In this document: positions 52,158-61,484 of the stretch, piece after piece | How the letters are laid out: every line of letters begins with the position of its first letter | Position numbering within the stretch: position 1 is the stretch's first letter | DNA from: Anaerotignum faecicola | Lineage (GTDB): Bacteria; Bacillota; Clostridia; Lachnospirales; Anaerotignaceae | Direction of reading: 5' to 3' | Length of the DNA: 64,000 nt | Assembly: GCF_003865035.1 (NCBI RefSeq) | Contig: NZ_BHVZ01000001.1 | Span: forward strand, 372,001 to 436,000 | The notes under the pieces: generated by a model | Told to the model about the DNA's origin: nothing | What the model saw: the letters and a program-made list of their open reading frames with translations, nothing else | Databases searched by the model: none | Made by a program: the position numbers and the translations under genes

Positions 52158-53681
52158 TTAAATATTTTTCAAATCCTTAAAGCTTTGGAACAGGGTTCTG
52201 TAAAGCTCCTTATACAGCGTGAAGTATTTCGCATACGCACCATTCGCCGCCATATTCGGCTCGGAACTATCTTTTTTCCGCACCAGCGCATCACAGGCCG
52301 TCTCCAAATCGGAATAAATGCCTGCGCCAACGCCTGCCAAAATCGCCGCACCCAATGCGCCGCCCTGGTCAGACTGCACCGTGCTTACCGAACAGCCATA
52401 CATATCTGCCAGCATTTGTCTCCAGAAGGGGCTTCTGCCGCCGCCGCCGCAGATCATCATATCCTCAATGGGTACGCCCATCTCACGGAACACCTCAACA
52501 CATTCCCACTGGGAGAAGGAAATCCCCTCCATCACAGAGCGAATCAAATGCGGTCTTTCGTGCATGGCAGAAAGTCCAAAGAACACCCCTCTGCAATCCG
52601 GATCGGGATGCGGAGAGCGTTCCCCCATCAGGTAAGGCAGGTAAATCAGCTTTTCAGAACCGATAGGCACCCTTGCAGCCTCTGCCGTCATGATTTCATA
52701 AGGGTCTACGCCCTTTTCCGCAGCCTCTGCCATTTCCGGCGTGCAAACGTGATTGCGCAGCCATTGCAGAGAAAGCCCTGCCGCTTGTGTGCAACTCATT
52801 ACCGTCCATTTGCCGGGTACAGAGGCACAAAGCGTATGCACTCTGCCCTTGGGATCAAGTGCCATTCGGTCGGAAACCGCATAAACCACCGCAGAGGTAC
52901 CAATCGTGGTGAATGCCTTCCCTTGAGAAACAATGCCTGTCCCAATCGCTGCCGCAGGGTTGTCCCCCGCACCGCCAACCACAATCGTGCCTGCCGCAAG
53001 TCCTGTCAGCGCCGCCGCCTCCTGATGCACCTCGCCGGTTACATCCTGCGATTCATACATCTTGCCAAGCAGTCTTTTTTCAATGCCAAGTCCCTCCAGA
53101 ATTTCATCCGACCATGTCCGCTTTGCAACGTCCATCAGCTGCATGCCGGAGGCATCGGAAACCTCCGTGGCATATTCGCCCGTCAGCTTATACCGAATAT
53201 AGTCCTTCGGCAGAAGGATATGCGCGCATTTTGCGTACAACTCCGGCTCATGCTTTTTCACCCAGAGGATTTTTGCCGCCGTAAAGCCGGTTACCGCAGG
53301 GTTCGCCGTAATCTGAATGATTTTTTCCGCACCCAGCATACGGTTCATATCCTCGACCTCTTCGCCCGTTCTCTGGTCGCACCAGATAATCGAGCGGCGC
53401 AGCACCTCGCCGTTTTCATCCAGCATAACCAGTCCGTGCATCTGTCCGGAAAGCCCAATGCCCTTGATATCTGCCACATCCACGCCGGAGGCTTGCAGCA
53501 CCGCCTGCACACCCTGCACTACTGCGTTCCACCAGTCCTCAGGCTCCTGCTCTGCCCAGCCGTTCTGCTCCTGATATAAGGGATATTCAAATGTTTTTGC
53601 TGTGATTGGGTTGGCATCCCTGTCAAACAGAACCGTTTTCGTGCCGGAGGTACCAATATCAATCCCCAGTAAATATTCCAT
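52158..53681 (-). CDS. xylB: Xylulokinase
   Basis: 507 residues from ATG 53681 (GGCGG upstream). FGGY kinase fold: LLGIDIGTSGTKTVLFD (phosphate loop), GIGLSGQMHGLVML (xylulose-contact stretch) and the ATP-side FTTIGTSAVVYA and MICGGGGRSPFWRQMLADM. It phosphorylates D-xylulose to feed the pentose phosphate pathway. No xylose isomerase is nearby; the partner enzyme in this cluster is a zinc polyol dehydrogenase, so xylulose probably comes from a pentitol such as xylitol or arabitol. Confidence 0.93.
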   Translation of the reverse strand: MEYLLGIDIGTSGTKTVLFDRDANPITAKTFEYPLYQEQNGWAEQEPEDWWNAVVQGVQAVLQASGVDVADIKGIGLSGQMHGLVMLDENGEVLRRSIIWCDQRTGEEVEDMNRMLGAEKIIQITANPAVTGFTAAKILWVKKHEPELYAKCAHILLPKDYIRYKLTGEYATEVSDASGMQLMDVAKRTWSDEILEGLGIEKRLLGKMYESQDVTGEVHQEAAALTGLAAGTIVVGGAGDNPAAAIGTGIVSQGKAFTTIGTSAVVYAVSDRMALDPKGRVHTLCASVPGKWTVMSCTQAAGLSLQWLRNHVCTPEMAEAAEKGVDPYEIMTAEAARVPIGSEKLIYLPYLMGERSPHPDPDCRGVFFGLSAMHERPHLIRSVMEGISFSQWECVEVFREMGVPIEDMMICGGGGRSPFWRQMLADMYGCSVSTVQSDQGGALGAAILAGVGAGIYSDLETACDALVRKKDSSEPNMAANGAYAKYFTLYKELYRTLFQSFKDLKNI

Positions 53682-53709
53682 AGTCACACCGCCATTTCTT
53701 TCGCATGCA

Positions 53710-54744
53710 TCACAGCTTGATAACAGCCTTTACCACGTTTTCCTTATCGTTGATAGCAGCCTCGTATGCCTCCTGAATGTGTTCAAAATCGAATTCATGG
53801 GTTGCTACCATGCCGATGTCAATGCCGTTTGCAACTGCGGAAATTGCCTTTGCATACAGATTTCTGTAACGAAATACGGATTCGATTCTTGCTTCCTTTG
53901 CCATAATCTGACCAAAGTTGAATTTTACTTCTGGGTCAGCCGCCATACCTACCAATGTGATAGTACCGCCCTTCTTTACCAGATAAGGTGTCTGTGCGAT
54001 GGTAACGGGAGAGCCTGCTGTTTCAAATACCTTTTCAATCCCTACGCCGTTTGTAAATGCTTCTACTTCCTTCAGCACATCCTTTTCCTTCGCATTGATT
54101 ACTCTGGTTGCGCCCAGCTTCATTGCGTAGTCCAGACGCTTCTGCGCCATATCTACCACTGTGATATCCGTTGCACCGCAAGCCTTGCAAGCCAACAGTG
54201 TCATCAGACCGATACAGCCGGAGCCAAGGATAATGCACTGGTCGCCCATGCCAACCTTGCCCTGGTGTGCCGCATGCAGACCAACAGCAAAAGGCTCAAT
54301 CAGTGCGCCTTCCTTTGTGGACATCCCTTCGGGCAGCTTGAAGCACATATCCGCAGGGAATGTGATATAGTCCTCATTGCAGCCCTGCACAGGAGGAGTT
54401 GCAAGGAAAACAACATCGGGGCACAGGTTATATCTGCCGGATTTACAGAATTCGCAGTGACCGCAGGTGATACCGGGTTCTAATGCAACCTTGTCGCCCA
54501 CCTTCAGGTCTGTTACGCCTTCGCCCAGTTTTTCTACAACGCCGCCTGCTTCATGACCCAGCATCAGTTCGCCGTCAACCACGAAGTCGCCGCATCTGCC
54601 GTCCTTGAAATAATGCACATCGGAACCACAAATCCCAACATATTCAATCTTCACCAGAACCTCGCCCGCCTTGGGTTCGGGAACTGGGGTTTCTCTGATT
54701 TCCATTTTGTTCAATCCAACCATATAAGCTGCTCTGTTTTTCAT
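53710..54744 (-). CDS. Zinc-dependent polyol (sorbitol/xylitol-type) dehydrogenase
   Basis: 344 residues. Medium-chain dehydrogenase: catalytic zinc site GICGSDVHYFKDG and GHEAGGVV, a structural zinc cluster (CGHCEFCKSGRYNLC) and the Rossmann motif LGSGCIGLMTLLACKA. EPFAVGLHAA is typical of sorbitol/xylitol dehydrogenases. It oxidises a polyol to a ketose with NAD. Its position 28 bases upstream of xylB suggests that the ketose is D-xylulose, so xylitol (or D-arabitol) is the best guess. Confidence 0.9.
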   Translation of the reverse strand: MKNRAAYMVGLNKMEIRETPVPEPKAGEVLVKIEYVGICGSDVHYFKDGRCGDFVVDGELMLGHEAGGVVEKLGEGVTDLKVGDKVALEPGITCGHCEFCKSGRYNLCPDVVFLATPPVQGCNEDYITFPADMCFKLPEGMSTKEGALIEPFAVGLHAAHQGKVGMGDQCIILGSGCIGLMTLLACKACGATDITVVDMAQKRLDYAMKLGATRVINAKEKDVLKEVEAFTNGVGIEKVFETAGSPVTIAQTPYLVKKGGTITLVGMAADPEVKFNFGQIMAKEARIESVFRYRNLYAKAISAVANGIDIGMVATHEFDFEHIQEAYEAAINDKENVVKAVIKL

Positions 54745-54886
54745 CTTTTATCTCCTCGCTTTCGCTTTATTGAAATACACAGTTTTATCAGTTTTCGGGA
54801 ACCTCTCCTGCAAGACGCTCTCCCTTTTATGATAACAGTATAGACGGAATTATGCAAGAATTACACACCTTCCAAAGTACAGTTTT

Positions 54887-54937
54887 TCATGAAAAAAATA
54901 GAGGTATCACTCCCGGAAAACCCGAAAATGATACCTC
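54887..54937 (-). terminator. Terminator of the sugar ABC transporter operon
   Basis: On the minus strand, GAGGTATCA pairs with TGATACCTC and is followed by TATTTTTTTC, after the binding-protein gene. Confidence 0.9.
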
Positions 54938-54977
54938 ATATTTACAAATCAATCACGAAAAACAGATTTACCTTCTA

Positions 54978-55958
54978 TTATTCTGTAATCTGACCGTTCT
55001 TTTTGTACATTTCAACGTATTCGTCTACGTTGTCAGCAGTAATCAGAACTTCTTCGATATCTGTGTCGATCTGTGTTTCTTCGCCTGTCAGCAGCTTGTG
55101 TACTGTGTCAAGGTTCAGAGCAGCCAGGTCGATTGCGGACTGCAGGCATGTAGATGTCATGGAACCATCCTGAATCAGCAGGCAAGCCTCTGCTGTACCG
55201 TCAACGCCATATACCAGCATATCTTTGTAAGTGGGGTTGCCCTTTACAACCTCCAGCGCACCTGCTGCCATGTTATCGTTCATAGAGATAACTGCATCAA
55301 TCTTGCCGTGTGCTGTTGTCCAGTCTTCCATCAGAGCCATAGCTTCGTCCTTGTTCCAGTTTGCGAAGTCTTCGCCTACAATCTGAACGTCAGGTCTCTG
55401 GTCAAAGAATACTTCCTGCCATGCGATACGTCTCTGGTCAGCGTGGAAGTTGCCGGAGGGCCCCTTCAGAACAACAACCTTCGCATTTTCGGGAACCTGT
55501 GTCAGTGCCAGCTCAGCGTTAACCTGTGCCTGATTGTAAGGATCGGCATCGACAGAGGATGCACCTTCAATGCCTTCAATTCTGGAGTTGGTTGTGATTG
55601 CAACCAGACCTGCCTGTACGATTTTTTCAACGTAGGGTCTCTGTGCTTCGCCGTTGTTGGGCTGCACGATGATTGCATCGTAGCCGTTTGCGATTGCGTT
55701 TTCGATTGCAGCGTTTTCCTTTGCATCGTCAGCCTGACCATCGAATACCTTCAGCTCGATGTCATCATACTTATCTGCTGCTGCTACCATTTCGTTTGCC
55801 AGCCATGCTGCGAAGGAGTCAGACTGCGCTCTTGCAATATACGCTACCTTGTAGGTTTTATTGCTGTCATCGCCGCCTGCGGAATCACCGCCGCCGCAGC
55901 CTGTCAGAGCGGTTGCCGCCATAGCCAGTGCCATAAATGCTGCTAAATACTTTTTCAT
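54978..55958 (-). CDS. Rbs-type sugar/polyol-binding lipoprotein
   Basis: 326 residues. Lipoprotein signal peptide with lipobox ALTGCGGG (Cys about 21). The periplasmic-binding fold begins KTYKVAYIARAQSDSFAAWL. Ligand-binding positions lie around NGYDAIIVQPNNGEAQRPYV and in VISMNDNMAAGALEV. The tail includes ADNVDEYVEMYKKNGQITE. It delivers a sugar or polyol to the permease upstream. With xylB and a polyol dehydrogenase downstream in the same direction, a pentitol is a plausible ligand. Confidence 0.9.
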   Translation of the reverse strand: MKKYLAAFMALAMAATALTGCGGGDSAGGDDSNKTYKVAYIARAQSDSFAAWLANEMVAAADKYDDIELKVFDGQADDAKENAAIENAIANGYDAIIVQPNNGEAQRPYVEKIVQAGLVAITTNSRIEGIEGASSVDADPYNQAQVNAELALTQVPENAKVVVLKGPSGNFHADQRRIAWQEVFFDQRPDVQIVGEDFANWNKDEAMALMEDWTTAHGKIDAVISMNDNMAAGALEVVKGNPTYKDMLVYGVDGTAEACLLIQDGSMTSTCLQSAIDLAALNLDTVHKLLTGEETQIDTDIEEVLITADNVDEYVEMYKKNGQITE

Positions 55959-56051
55959 TTTACTCTCTCCCTTTCTTTTTGAAATTACCTTTTTGAGAAC
56001 ATTTTTGCTTTATTTACATTTGATTGATCAAATGAAAGCCATATCATTGGG

Positions 56052-57047
56052 TTATGCCTTTGCCGCAGGCTCCTTCTTTTCGTCCTTCTTCTGCAGGATA
56101 ACCTTGGGCGATTTTTTATTCTTGAAGTTGATATCATACAGAACAGCTGCCACGATGATGATACCCTTTACTACCTGCTGAATGTAAGAGTCTACGCCCT
56201 GCAGGTTCATGATGTTGTTCAGGCAGCCGATGATGAAGGAACCGATTAAGGAGCCGGAGGTTGTACCAACACCGCCGGAGAAGCTTGTACCGCCGACAAT
56301 GGCAGCCGTCAGACCTTCCATTTCGTAGCCTACCGCACCATTCGGCAGACCTGCGTTTACACGCGCCATGAACAGCACGCCGGCAATCCCGACCAGAACA
56401 CCGTTAATCAGGAATGCCATGTATTTGGATTTTACAACATTGATACCGGATGCGATAGAGGCCTCCTCATTGCCGCCGATGGCATAGAAGGAACGTCCCA
56501 ATCGTGTCTGGTTCATAATATACGAAATAATAATCGTCGCCAAAACAGTAAAGATAACGGGAATGGGAACAGGACCGATTTTCCCCTGCCCGACTACAGC
56601 GTATTTCCCAATCTGCAAAATATTCTGCCCGGAGGTATACAGCAGTGCCAGACCTCTCGCCGCCATCTGGGTTGCCAGTGTTACGATGAACGCAGGCAAT
56701 GCGAAGTTTGCAACAAACAATGCGTTAATCATGTTGAAGATAACCGCAACACCGATGGAAACGGCAAACGCCACTGCCATAGAGCCGGTCGCCTTATACG
56801 CACTGACGGAAAGCACACCCGACAGTGCAAGCACCGCACCCGAGGACAAGTCCAGCAGACCGGATACAATCAGTACCATTTCACCATACGCCAGAATGGT
56901 CGCTACCGCCAGCTGCACTGCAATATTGGTAATATTTCTGTGGCTCAAGAAATTGGGGTTCATCACAGAAGATACGATAATCAATACCAGCAGAACAAAG
57001 AAAATAGAAAATTTCTGCATTAACTCTTTTGATTTATTATTTTTCAC
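56052..57047 (-). CDS. Rbs/Xyl-type ABC sugar transporter permease
   Basis: 331 residues starting at GTG 57047, after AGGAGGAG. About nine or ten hydrophobic segments; it belongs to the BPD_transp_2 family. Marks are GEMVLIVSGLLDLSSGAVLA, YAIGGNEEASIASGINVVKS and GLTAAIVGGTSFSGGVGTT. It forms the membrane channel with the ATPase 19 bases upstream and the binding protein 93 bases downstream. The C-terminal tail is basic and alanine-rich (KKDEKKEPAAKA). Confidence 0.93.
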   Translation of the reverse strand: MKNNKSKELMQKFSIFFVLLVLIIVSSVMNPNFLSHRNITNIAVQLAVATILAYGEMVLIVSGLLDLSSGAVLALSGVLSVSAYKATGSMAVAFAVSIGVAVIFNMINALFVANFALPAFIVTLATQMAARGLALLYTSGQNILQIGKYAVVGQGKIGPVPIPVIFTVLATIIISYIMNQTRLGRSFYAIGGNEEASIASGINVVKSKYMAFLINGVLVGIAGVLFMARVNAGLPNGAVGYEMEGLTAAIVGGTSFSGGVGTTSGSLIGSFIIGCLNNIMNLQGVDSYIQQVVKGIIIVAAVLYDINFKNKKSPKVILQKKDEKKEPAAKA

Positions 57048-57066
57048 TTTTGATCTCCTCCTTTAT

Positions 57067-58575
57067 TTATTCCTGAATAATGCTATGTGTCCCTGTCGCA
57101 TAAACCATGATAGCCTCCTGAGAGAATTCCTCCCGCTTCAGCTCGCCTGCAATATGGCCCTGGTTCATCACATAAATTCTGTCACACATACCAATCAATT
57201 CGGGCAGCTCAGAGGAAACCATTACAACTGCTTTACCCGCCTGTGCCACTTCTGTCATCAGTTTATAAATTTCAAATTTCGCGCCAACGTCAATCCCTCT
57301 TGTGGGCTCGTCCAGAATCAGCACCTCAGGGTCACGCATCATCCATTTTGCCAGCAGCACCTTCTGCTGGTTCCCGCCGGAAAGAGACTGAATCGGTGTT
57401 TCCTGTGTCGGTGTTTTTACGCTCATTTTATCAAAATATTTTGCAACCATCGCTTCTTCTTCTTTTCTATGGGCATGCCCGCCATAGAAGAATTTTTCCA
57501 AGGCTGCAAGGCTCGCATTTTCGCGCACACTTCTCATGGGGATAATGCCGTAACGGCGGCGATCCTCCGAAAGCATGACCATGCCTGCCTTTGTTGCATC
57601 GGCTACCCGTTTGATTTTGATTTCCTTGCCGTGTACCTTTACCGTACCGCCGTCAATGGGGTCAAGCCCAAACAGACAGCGCATCACTTCCGTACGCCCT
57701 GCGCCGACCAGCCCTGCAAAGCCAACGATTTCGCCCTTGCCTACATGGAAGGTTACATCCTCAAACAGCTGACCGCTCTTGAGGTCTTTTACCTCAAGCA
57801 AAGGCTCCCCAATCTCAATATTCTCCTTGGGATATACGTTTTCCATACGACGGCCTACCATCAGCGCGATAACCTCGTCAATGTTTGTATCCTCCGCACG
57901 CATACTCTTTACAACCGTACCGTCACGGAATACCGTAATATCATCCGCAATGCGGAATACCTCATCCATCTTATGAGAGATATAAACAATCGCACAGCCC
58001 TTTGCCTTCAGAAGTGCAATCTTCTTAAACAGCAGCTCAACCTCCTTCTGCGTAATGGAGGACGTAGGCTCGTCCATAACAACGATAGACGCATCGTTGG
58101 AGATTGCCTTCAGGATTTCCAGCATCTGAATATCGGAGGTAGTCAGCGTTTTCAGCTTATCCGTTGCCTTATAGGGCAAATGCTCCTCCTTCAGCAGCCT
58201 TTCGGTTTTTTCGCGCACCTCGCGCCATTTTACTCTGCCCATCCCATCCACAGGCAAGCGTCCCAGAAAAATATTTTCCTCTACGGACATTTCGGGAACA
58301 TAGTTCAGCTCCTGCGCAATCATGGCAATTCCGAGAGATCTTGCCATAATGGGATCTTTGATTTTCACCGATTTCTCATCCACAAAAATTTCGCCGGCAT
58401 CCGGCTTATAAATCCCGTTGATAATCTTCATCAATGTAGACTTGCCCGCGCCGTTTTCACCGCACAGCGCATGTACAGTCCCTTTTCTGACTGTAAAGTC
58501 GATTTTATCCAAAGCCTTTACACCCGGAAAAGATTTTTCGATTTTTGAAACCCGAAGTTTGATGTCATCCCCCAT
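57067..58575 (-). CDS. Rbs/Xyl-type ABC sugar transporter ATP-binding protein (two NBDs)
   Basis: 502 residues with two ATPase domains, as usual for RbsA/XylG. NBD1 has Walker A GENGAGKST, and the TSSITQKEVE region follows its Walker B (SIVVMDEPTS). NBD2 has the degenerate GLVGAGRTE P-loop, the signature LSGGNQQKVLLAKWM and Walker B VLILDEPTRGID. It powers import by the permease. It is the first gene of the operon. GGGAGG lies five bases before ATG 58575. Confidence 0.95.
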   Translation of the reverse strand: MGDDIKLRVSKIEKSFPGVKALDKIDFTVRKGTVHALCGENGAGKSTLMKIINGIYKPDAGEIFVDEKSVKIKDPIMARSLGIAMIAQELNYVPEMSVEENIFLGRLPVDGMGRVKWREVREKTERLLKEEHLPYKATDKLKTLTTSDIQMLEILKAISNDASIVVMDEPTSSITQKEVELLFKKIALLKAKGCAIVYISHKMDEVFRIADDITVFRDGTVVKSMRAEDTNIDEVIALMVGRRMENVYPKENIEIGEPLLEVKDLKSGQLFEDVTFHVGKGEIVGFAGLVGAGRTEVMRCLFGLDPIDGGTVKVHGKEIKIKRVADATKAGMVMLSEDRRRYGIIPMRSVRENASLAALEKFFYGGHAHRKEEEAMVAKYFDKMSVKTPTQETPIQSLSGGNQQKVLLAKWMMRDPEVLILDEPTRGIDVGAKFEIYKLMTEVAQAGKAVVMVSSELPELIGMCDRIYVMNQGHIAGELKREEFSQEAIMVYATGTHSIIQE

Positions 58576-58723
58576 AGGTTCCTCCCTTCCGTAATCACAG
58601 ACCCAAACGTCTGCTTACTGTTTCATTTGTTCTTCCGTTCCGACCCACTTCCAAAGGCCATTCTCCGGTGCTGTTTTTTTACACCCTTTATGTAACATTC
58701 TTTTTCTGTACATATCTGAGTTT

Positions 58724-58753
58724 AGTATATACTCAAATGTGCCAAAGTGTCAA
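58724..58753 (-). promoter_or_regulatory. Promoter of the sugar ABC operon
   Basis: On the minus strand, TTGACA, an 18-base spacer and TATACT, about 150 bases upstream of the ATPase gene. Confidence 0.75.
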
Positions 58754-58820
58754 GATACTGTATGAAATCCTCTATTCAATTTGAATAAAAGAACTCCATT
58801 CAAATCAGAATAATTAAATG

Positions 58821-58838
58821 CACTTTCTATAGAAAGTG
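58821..58838. promoter_or_regulatory. 18-bp perfect palindrome, activator/repressor site candidate
   Basis: CACTTTCTATAGAAAGTG, about 70 bases upstream of the -35 of the ABC operon. Between it and the promoter lies a second palindrome, ATTCAATTTGAAT (58774-58786), with an imperfect repeat about 25 bases on. The remaining gap to 59010 shows no gene. Confidence 0.5.
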
Positions 58839-59010
58839 TCTTTTCGGCTTGTCTAATGTGTGACATTGTTTTAACAAAAATACACTCGTCCGCATCCGAA
58901 AAACACAGCACTGTTTCCTGCGGATTTTACGCAGATTTTACAGTTTATCCTATTATATTTCATCCACAAAAATATTTCAACCGATAGCACCTGACAAATT
59001 TTCCCACAAA

Positions 59011-59037
59011 AGAAAAGCACAGGAAGCCTCCTGCGCC
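59011..59037 (-). terminator. Terminator of the 110-aa membrane protein gene
   Basis: On the minus strand, GCGCAGGA GGCT TCCTGTGC is followed by TTTTCTTTT, about 30 bases after the stop. Confidence 0.8.
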
Positions 59038-59066
59038 TTTCTTTTTCTAATGAAATTTTAATCTTT

Positions 59067-59399
59067 TTAGCCGATAAATAATGCCACCATACCGAGTACC
59101 ACAGATGCCGCCGCCAGCAGCTTTGCCGCCAATGCTGCATTTTTGCTCTTGCCGCAAAGCCGCACCAGAACCGCCACAACCGCCAATGCACCGAAGCCCC
59201 ACGAAATCATCTGCTCCTTAATCTGATTGGTGGCATATCCTGTCGCTGTCATCCATGCGATAAACATCCCCAGAAGTGCCATAAAGTAAAACACAATCTT
59301 CTGCGCCCTTTCTCCCTTTAAAAGAAACAGGAGCAGCAGCCCAACTACGCTGATGATGCTCATTACCATAAATAAAATCAATAATAATCCTAATGCCAT
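59067..59399 (-). CDS. Small membrane protein, 110 aa
   Basis: The start is taken at ATG 59399, seven bases after GAGGA. About four hydrophobic segments fill it (LGLLLILFMVMSIISVVGLL, IVFYFMALLGMFIAWMTA, MISWGFGALAVVAVLVRL and AAASVVLGMVALFIG). It is a standalone gene with its own terminator, convergent to nothing on this strand. The family is not recognised. Confidence 0.7.
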   Translation of the reverse strand: MALGLLLILFMVMSIISVVGLLLLFLLKGERAQKIVFYFMALLGMFIAWMTATGYATNQIKEQMISWGFGALAVVAVLVRLCGKSKNAALAAKLLAAASVVLGMVALFIG

Positions 59400-59509
59400 A
59401 AGCCATTCCTCACTTTCTTGTTGCCTTATTTTCTTTGATGAATTCATCATAGCATAGGATTCTAAAGAAATCGTGCAGGAAATTCTAAAGAATTCTAAAG
59501 GCGGTGCCG

Positions 59510-59679
59510 GCGCACCTTAAGTCGAAATCAGGATTTCGACTTGTTAAAACAGAAGAATAAACAGACATGTTCCATCGGCTAAAGTCTCGAAACATGCTGT
59601 TTTCCTCGAGTGAGCAAAGCCCCCTCTGCGGATTCCATTCGGGAAGACGCTTCGTTTCCCGAACCCTTCCGCTATTCGG
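59510..59679 (+). repeat. Structured intergenic repeat, copy B
   Basis: It shares the order of stems with copy A: GTCGAAATC/GATTTCGAC, then ACATGTT with AACATG (ACGAGTT/AACTCG in copy A), then the GCGGA/TCCGC stem enclosing TTCGGGAA/TTCCCGAA (TTGGGAA/TTCCCAA in copy A). It lacks the 60-base insert of copy A. It ends at the stop codon of the histidine kinase gene. Just upstream, ATTCTAAAG is repeated three times (59458-59500). Confidence 0.75.
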
Positions 59680-60732
59680 CTAACCTTGGCACTTTTTCGC
59701 AACTGGCAGGGTAATCTCAATCTGAAATTGCTTTTCGTCCAAGGAAACCGTCACCGCTCCGCCATAGCCGGCGGTAATTCTGCGGATGCTCTCCAGTCCG
59801 ATTTGGTTGCTTTCTATCTTCTGCGCCGTCTGCCGCACTGCGTTTTTCTGTAAAATCCGTAAGGTGTCCACTCCCCTGTCCATTTGCAGCAAAACAGGGT
59901 GTCCACTGTCCGCATATTTTTCCACATTAGAGGACAGATTATCGAAAATCCGCAGGATCTCCTGCATATCCCATTCTGCCCGAAAATCGGTGCAATTCTC
60001 CATAGAAATCTCGCAGGAAAAGCTGTCCTCCAGAATTTCCTCCCATTCTCCTGCAAGCTGCTCCATCAGCAGCCTGCCGTTTTCCACCGGCTCCACATTG
60101 CGCTTACTGCCCTCCAGCAGGCGGTCTGTCATGTCCTTCATCTGCGCTGCCTTCTTCCGCACCAGCGAAAAATATTCCCGTAATTCCGCATCTGTATACC
60201 CATCCTTTCGGCTCATATAATCCGAATAGGATAAAATTGCCGTCAGCGGCGTGCGGATATCATGCGAAAGGTCGCGAATCATGCGCTCCCGCTCTGCCTG
60301 CAGTGCCATTTCCTGCTGTCTGAGCCGCCGCTCCGTTTCCGAAAGAAAATTGATATGCTCCGCCAGCTCCGTCAGCTCATTCGCCTCTCGCAGCGGAATG
60401 GTATCCTCCAAGCGGTGTGTGCGCAGGGCATCCACCCCTTGTATAATTTCCCTCAGATACGCCAGCTTTTGCCCCAGCAGGAACAGAAACAGCACCAGAA
60501 ACAGAATCACCGTCGAAAGCAGGCTCACACTGCGAATCCATGCTCGCAATGTCAGCCATTGTCCCTCTGAGGGCTGCAGGTTGCGCTCTGTGAAATAGGT
60601 TTCGGAAATGGAATTTGCCGTCAGATATAAAAAGCCCCAGAAAAACAGCGCAATCACTGCCGTAATCAGCAGCAGTCCCAGAATCTCGCGCGAAAGCCGC
60701 TTTGTTTTCCTTCCATTCTCATTGGTCAACAT
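59680..60732 (-). CDS. Sensor histidine kinase
   Basis: 350 residues from ATG 60732; it overlaps the regulator stop by 14 bases, so translation is coupled. Two membrane segments (about 17-37 and 73-93) flank a short extracellular loop. A HAMP-like linker and H-box LSHDIRTPLTAILSYSDYM follow. The ATPase domain is compact: RIFDNLSSNVEKYA (N box) and NQIGLESIRRITAGYGG, with no clear DxGxG motif, as in many clostridial kinases of this subfamily. The signal is unknown. The stop codon abuts a structured repeat. Confidence 0.9.
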   Translation of the reverse strand: MLTNENGRKTKRLSREILGLLLITAVIALFFWGFLYLTANSISETYFTERNLQPSEGQWLTLRAWIRSVSLLSTVILFLVLFLFLLGQKLAYLREIIQGVDALRTHRLEDTIPLREANELTELAEHINFLSETERRLRQQEMALQAERERMIRDLSHDIRTPLTAILSYSDYMSRKDGYTDAELREYFSLVRKKAAQMKDMTDRLLEGSKRNVEPVENGRLLMEQLAGEWEEILEDSFSCEISMENCTDFRAEWDMQEILRIFDNLSSNVEKYADSGHPVLLQMDRGVDTLRILQKNAVRQTAQKIESNQIGLESIRRITAGYGGAVTVSLDEKQFQIEITLPVAKKCQG

Positions 60733-61408
60733 AATACCCCCGTCCCCACGCCGTCTTGATATATTTCGGGTTTCTGGAATCATCCCCCAGCTTCTTGCGG
60801 ATATTTTTGATATGCACCATAATCGCACTGTCGCCAACGGCATCCTCTCCCCAGATGCTTTGATAGATATTTTCCAGGGAATAAATCTTCTTTTTATGCG
60901 TCACAAGAAGCTCCAGAATCTGAAACTCCGTATAGGTCAGCGGAATCATTTCCCCCTGTCTGGAAACAGAGCGGCTCTCCGTATCCAGAATCAAATCCGC
61001 AAAGGGAATTTCCTCTGTCACCACAGGTACTTTTGCACCGCTGCTTCGCCGCAGAATCGCCTTCACGCGCATCAGCAGCTCCATATTGGAAAACGGCTTT
61101 ACGATATAATCATCTGCCCCGACAGAAAAGCCCATCACCTTATCCGATTCTGTAGAATACGCCGTCAGAAAAACAATCGGCGCATCAAAGTGCTTGCGAA
61201 TTTCCGCCGCCGCAGGGAATCCAGATACCTCTGGCATATTCACATCCAGAATATATAAATCAACCTCCGCCGCCGCTTCTGCGATCGCTTCTCTGCCATC
61301 TTCCGCAGTCAGCACCGCATAGCCCTCGCCCTCCAGCAGCAGCCGCAAAATATCCCGAATTTCCTTTTCATCATCTGCAATCAAAATACAATATTTCCCG
61401 TTCTTCAT
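60719..61408 (-). CDS. OmpR-family response regulator
   Basis: 229 residues from ATG 61408, with AGGTGA upstream. Receiver: ILIADDEKEIRDIL, phospho-acceptor Asp in VDLYILDVNMPEVSGF, then VFLTAYS and the Lys in DDYIVKPFSNMELL. The winged-helix output domain has IPLTYTEFQILELLVTHKKK and ends KYIKTAWGRGYYVD. It is paired with the kinase downstream. It probably regulates cell-envelope genes; the surface protein gene just upstream is a candidate. Confidence 0.93.
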   Translation of the reverse strand: MKNGKYCILIADDEKEIRDILRLLLEGEGYAVLTAEDGREAIAEAAAEVDLYILDVNMPEVSGFPAAAEIRKHFDAPIVFLTAYSTESDKVMGFSVGADDYIVKPFSNMELLMRVKAILRRSSGAKVPVVTEEIPFADLILDTESRSVSRQGEMIPLTYTEFQILELLVTHKKKIYSLENIYQSIWGEDAVGDSAIMVHIKNIRKKLGDDSRNPKYIKTAWGRGYYVDQ

Positions 61409-61484
61409 GCGCTCACCTCTTTTTCTCCAGTATAGCATAAGGACGGCAAGCCTAAAAGGAAAAGCCGCCGTCCTCAAAATATTT

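Noticed and set aside
52095..53579. 494-codon plus-strand frame opposite xylB
   Set aside because: Arg/His-rich shadow of a motif-complete kinase gene.
56563..58548. 661-codon plus-strand frame opposite the sugar ABC genes
   Set aside because: It crosses two real genes on the other strand and shows a shadow composition rich in His, Cys and Phe.
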